Part shown: one piece after another, positions 5,719 through 6,245 of the stretch
Layout of the letters: every line of letters starts with the position of its first letter
How positions within the stretch are numbered: the stretch's first letter is position 1
Source: a bacterium
GTDB lineage: Bacteria > Hydrogenedentota > Hydrogenedentia > Hydrogenedentiales > SLHB01
Assembly: GCA_024231375.1 (NCBI GenBank)
Contig: JAAEQP010001720.1
Span: 1-6,245 of the forward strand
DNA length: 6,245 bases
Reading direction: 5' to 3'
Translations under genes and position numbers: made by a program
The notes under the pieces: generated by a model
Seen by the model: the letters and a program-made list of their open reading frames with translations, nothing else
What the model was told of the DNA's origin: nothing
Database searches by the model: none

Positions 5719-6245
5719 CTAGGCGTGAGAGGCGGCCCTTCTTCAACAGCCCCACTGTCCCCGGTTGGTTCGACCTCGCGAAGGACTCTAAAGGAGACGT
5801 TTATCCAAGCCCGCCGATCATCGGGCTTCCGGTCACCCACGAGTTCACCTGTTCGCACCCATCCCGTAGCCGCGTTATACGTGTCAACGTATTGGTGTCC
5901 ACGGATTGGCATGTGTGGATAGAAGAAGCCCTCCGCAATGATCTCAGGATCACCATCTGACGGATTGGCATACTCCGCGAAGCTGTCAGGATCCAACCCA
6001 ACGCTCTCCTTGGTATAGTCGTAGAAGTAGTTGCCGCAGACCTCGCTAGCGTTCCCGATAAGGTCATGTACGCCTTCCGGTGACGCGCCCTGTGGGAATC
6101 GCCCCACTGTGGTTACACAGGGCTTGGCTAAGTTCGGAGGGTATAGCGCCTGGTATTGTGCCCAGAGAAAGGCTCGCCCAACGGGCGATTCCTCACCCCA
6201 GGGGAAGGTTCTACCTTCAGGACCTCGCGCGGCGTACTCCCACTC
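5709..6245 (-). CDS. FGE-sulfatase (SUMF1-fold) domain protein, C-terminal part
   Basis: The reading frame is open to the window edge, so the N-terminus is missing; 178 residues are visible. EWEYAARGPEGRTFPWGEE at the start, SPEGVHDLIGNASEV at about 55-69 and FRVLRE at 152-157 are hallmarks of the formylglycine-generating-enzyme fold. In true FGE two catalytic cysteines lie in the segment between the IRGG-like motif and FRC. Here that segment (after PIRGHQYVD) has no cysteine; the only cysteines seen are near 43 and 70. It is therefore more likely a non-FGE member of the fold, such as a binding or effector domain protein. About 20 residues follow the natural domain end, and residues 160-169 are encoded by the right arm of the repeat element. 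Composition looks less GC-rich than in the secretion genes. An internal GTG at 6107 is not the start, because homology continues upstream. Confidence 0.85.
   Translation of the reverse strand, partial: EWEYAARGPEGRTFPWGEESPVGRAFLWAQYQALYPPNLAKPCVTTVGRFPQGASPEGVHDLIGNASEVCGNYFYDYTKESVGLDPDSFAEYANPSDGDPEIIAEGFFYPHMPIRGHQYVDTYNAATGWVRTGELVGDRKPDDRRAWINVSFRVLREVEPTGDSGAVEEGPPLTPSPR

Larger units (their letters stand above)
5521..5768. mobile_element. Candidate MITE-like element with about 30-bp imperfect inverted ends
   Basis: The 30 bases at 5521-5550 match the reverse complement of 5739-5768 at 24 of 30 positions without a gap. The innermost 12 bases, GCTGTTGAAGAA at 5539-5550 and TTCTTCAACAGC at 5739-5750, are perfect. 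The 248-base interval encodes no recognisable protein and is dense in GGGAC/GTCCC palindromes. This is the layout of a small non-autonomous element or a composite of REP-like units, probably moved by a transposase encoded elsewhere. No clear target-site duplication is visible. The right arm lies inside the 3' end of the FGE-domain gene, which suggests insertion there. The element class is an inference; the inverted ends are seen directly. Confidence 0.5.

Noticed and set aside
5316..5922. Short open frames on both strands in the repeat cluster
   Set aside because: They run through inverted and direct repeats, have no clear ribosome binding site or domain, and differ in frame between repeat copies.
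5247..6221. CCTGAAGGTAGAA at 5247-5259 and its reverse complement at 6209-6221
   Set aside because: One 13-base match on either strand is expected by chance in a window of this size, and the right copy lies inside conserved FGE-fold codons.

Overview
The window reads as a piece of a GC-rich Gram-negative bacterial chromosome. All supportable genes lie on the minus strand, so the window reads functionally from right to left. The organism cannot be named from the sequence. A type II secretion (T2SS) gene set, a group of ECF sigma factor plus membrane-anchored helical-repeat protein, an FGE-sulfatase-fold protein and dispersed TGTCCC-type palindromic repeats together suggest a Planctomycetes/Hydrogenedentes-like environmental lineage. 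That assignment is an inference with low confidence.

Right end (6245 to 5709): the 3' part of a gene for an FGE-sulfatase (SUMF1-fold) domain protein, cut by the window edge. Its last residues are encoded by repeat sequence, and its stop codon lies in a hairpin loop.

Right-hand intergenic region (5708 to 5216): about 490 bp without a credible gene. It holds a cluster of small repeats: a candidate MITE-like element with about 30-bp imperfect inverted ends, a direct repeat of about 45 bp, several GGGACTGTCCC-type palindromes and short hairpins. The stretch next to the sigma gene (about 5234 to 5432) shows no convincing promoter or RNA.

Centre (5215 to 56): five co-directional genes that look like one transcription unit. 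In order they encode an ECF sigma factor, a single-pass membrane protein with a cytoplasmic N-domain and a periplasmic helical-repeat C-domain (candidate anti-sigma factor), the T2SS assembly ATPase GspE, the inner-membrane platform protein GspF (overlapping gspE by 20 nt), and the major pseudopilin GspG. GspE would power GspF-mediated polymerisation of GspG into the pseudopilus that pushes folded proteins across the outer membrane. The sigma/membrane-protein pair in front suggests that the apparatus, or a regulon linked to it, is controlled by an envelope-sensing switch.

Left end (1 to 55): another TGTCCC-type repeat directly after gspG, so similar repeats lie on both sides of the five-gene block. 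Whether further secretion genes follow cannot be seen.

No tRNA, rRNA, CRISPR array, intact transposase or prophage gene is visible. The most unusual material is the repeat cluster and its apparent invasion of the FGE-domain gene, and the sigma/helical-repeat pair linked to secretion genes.
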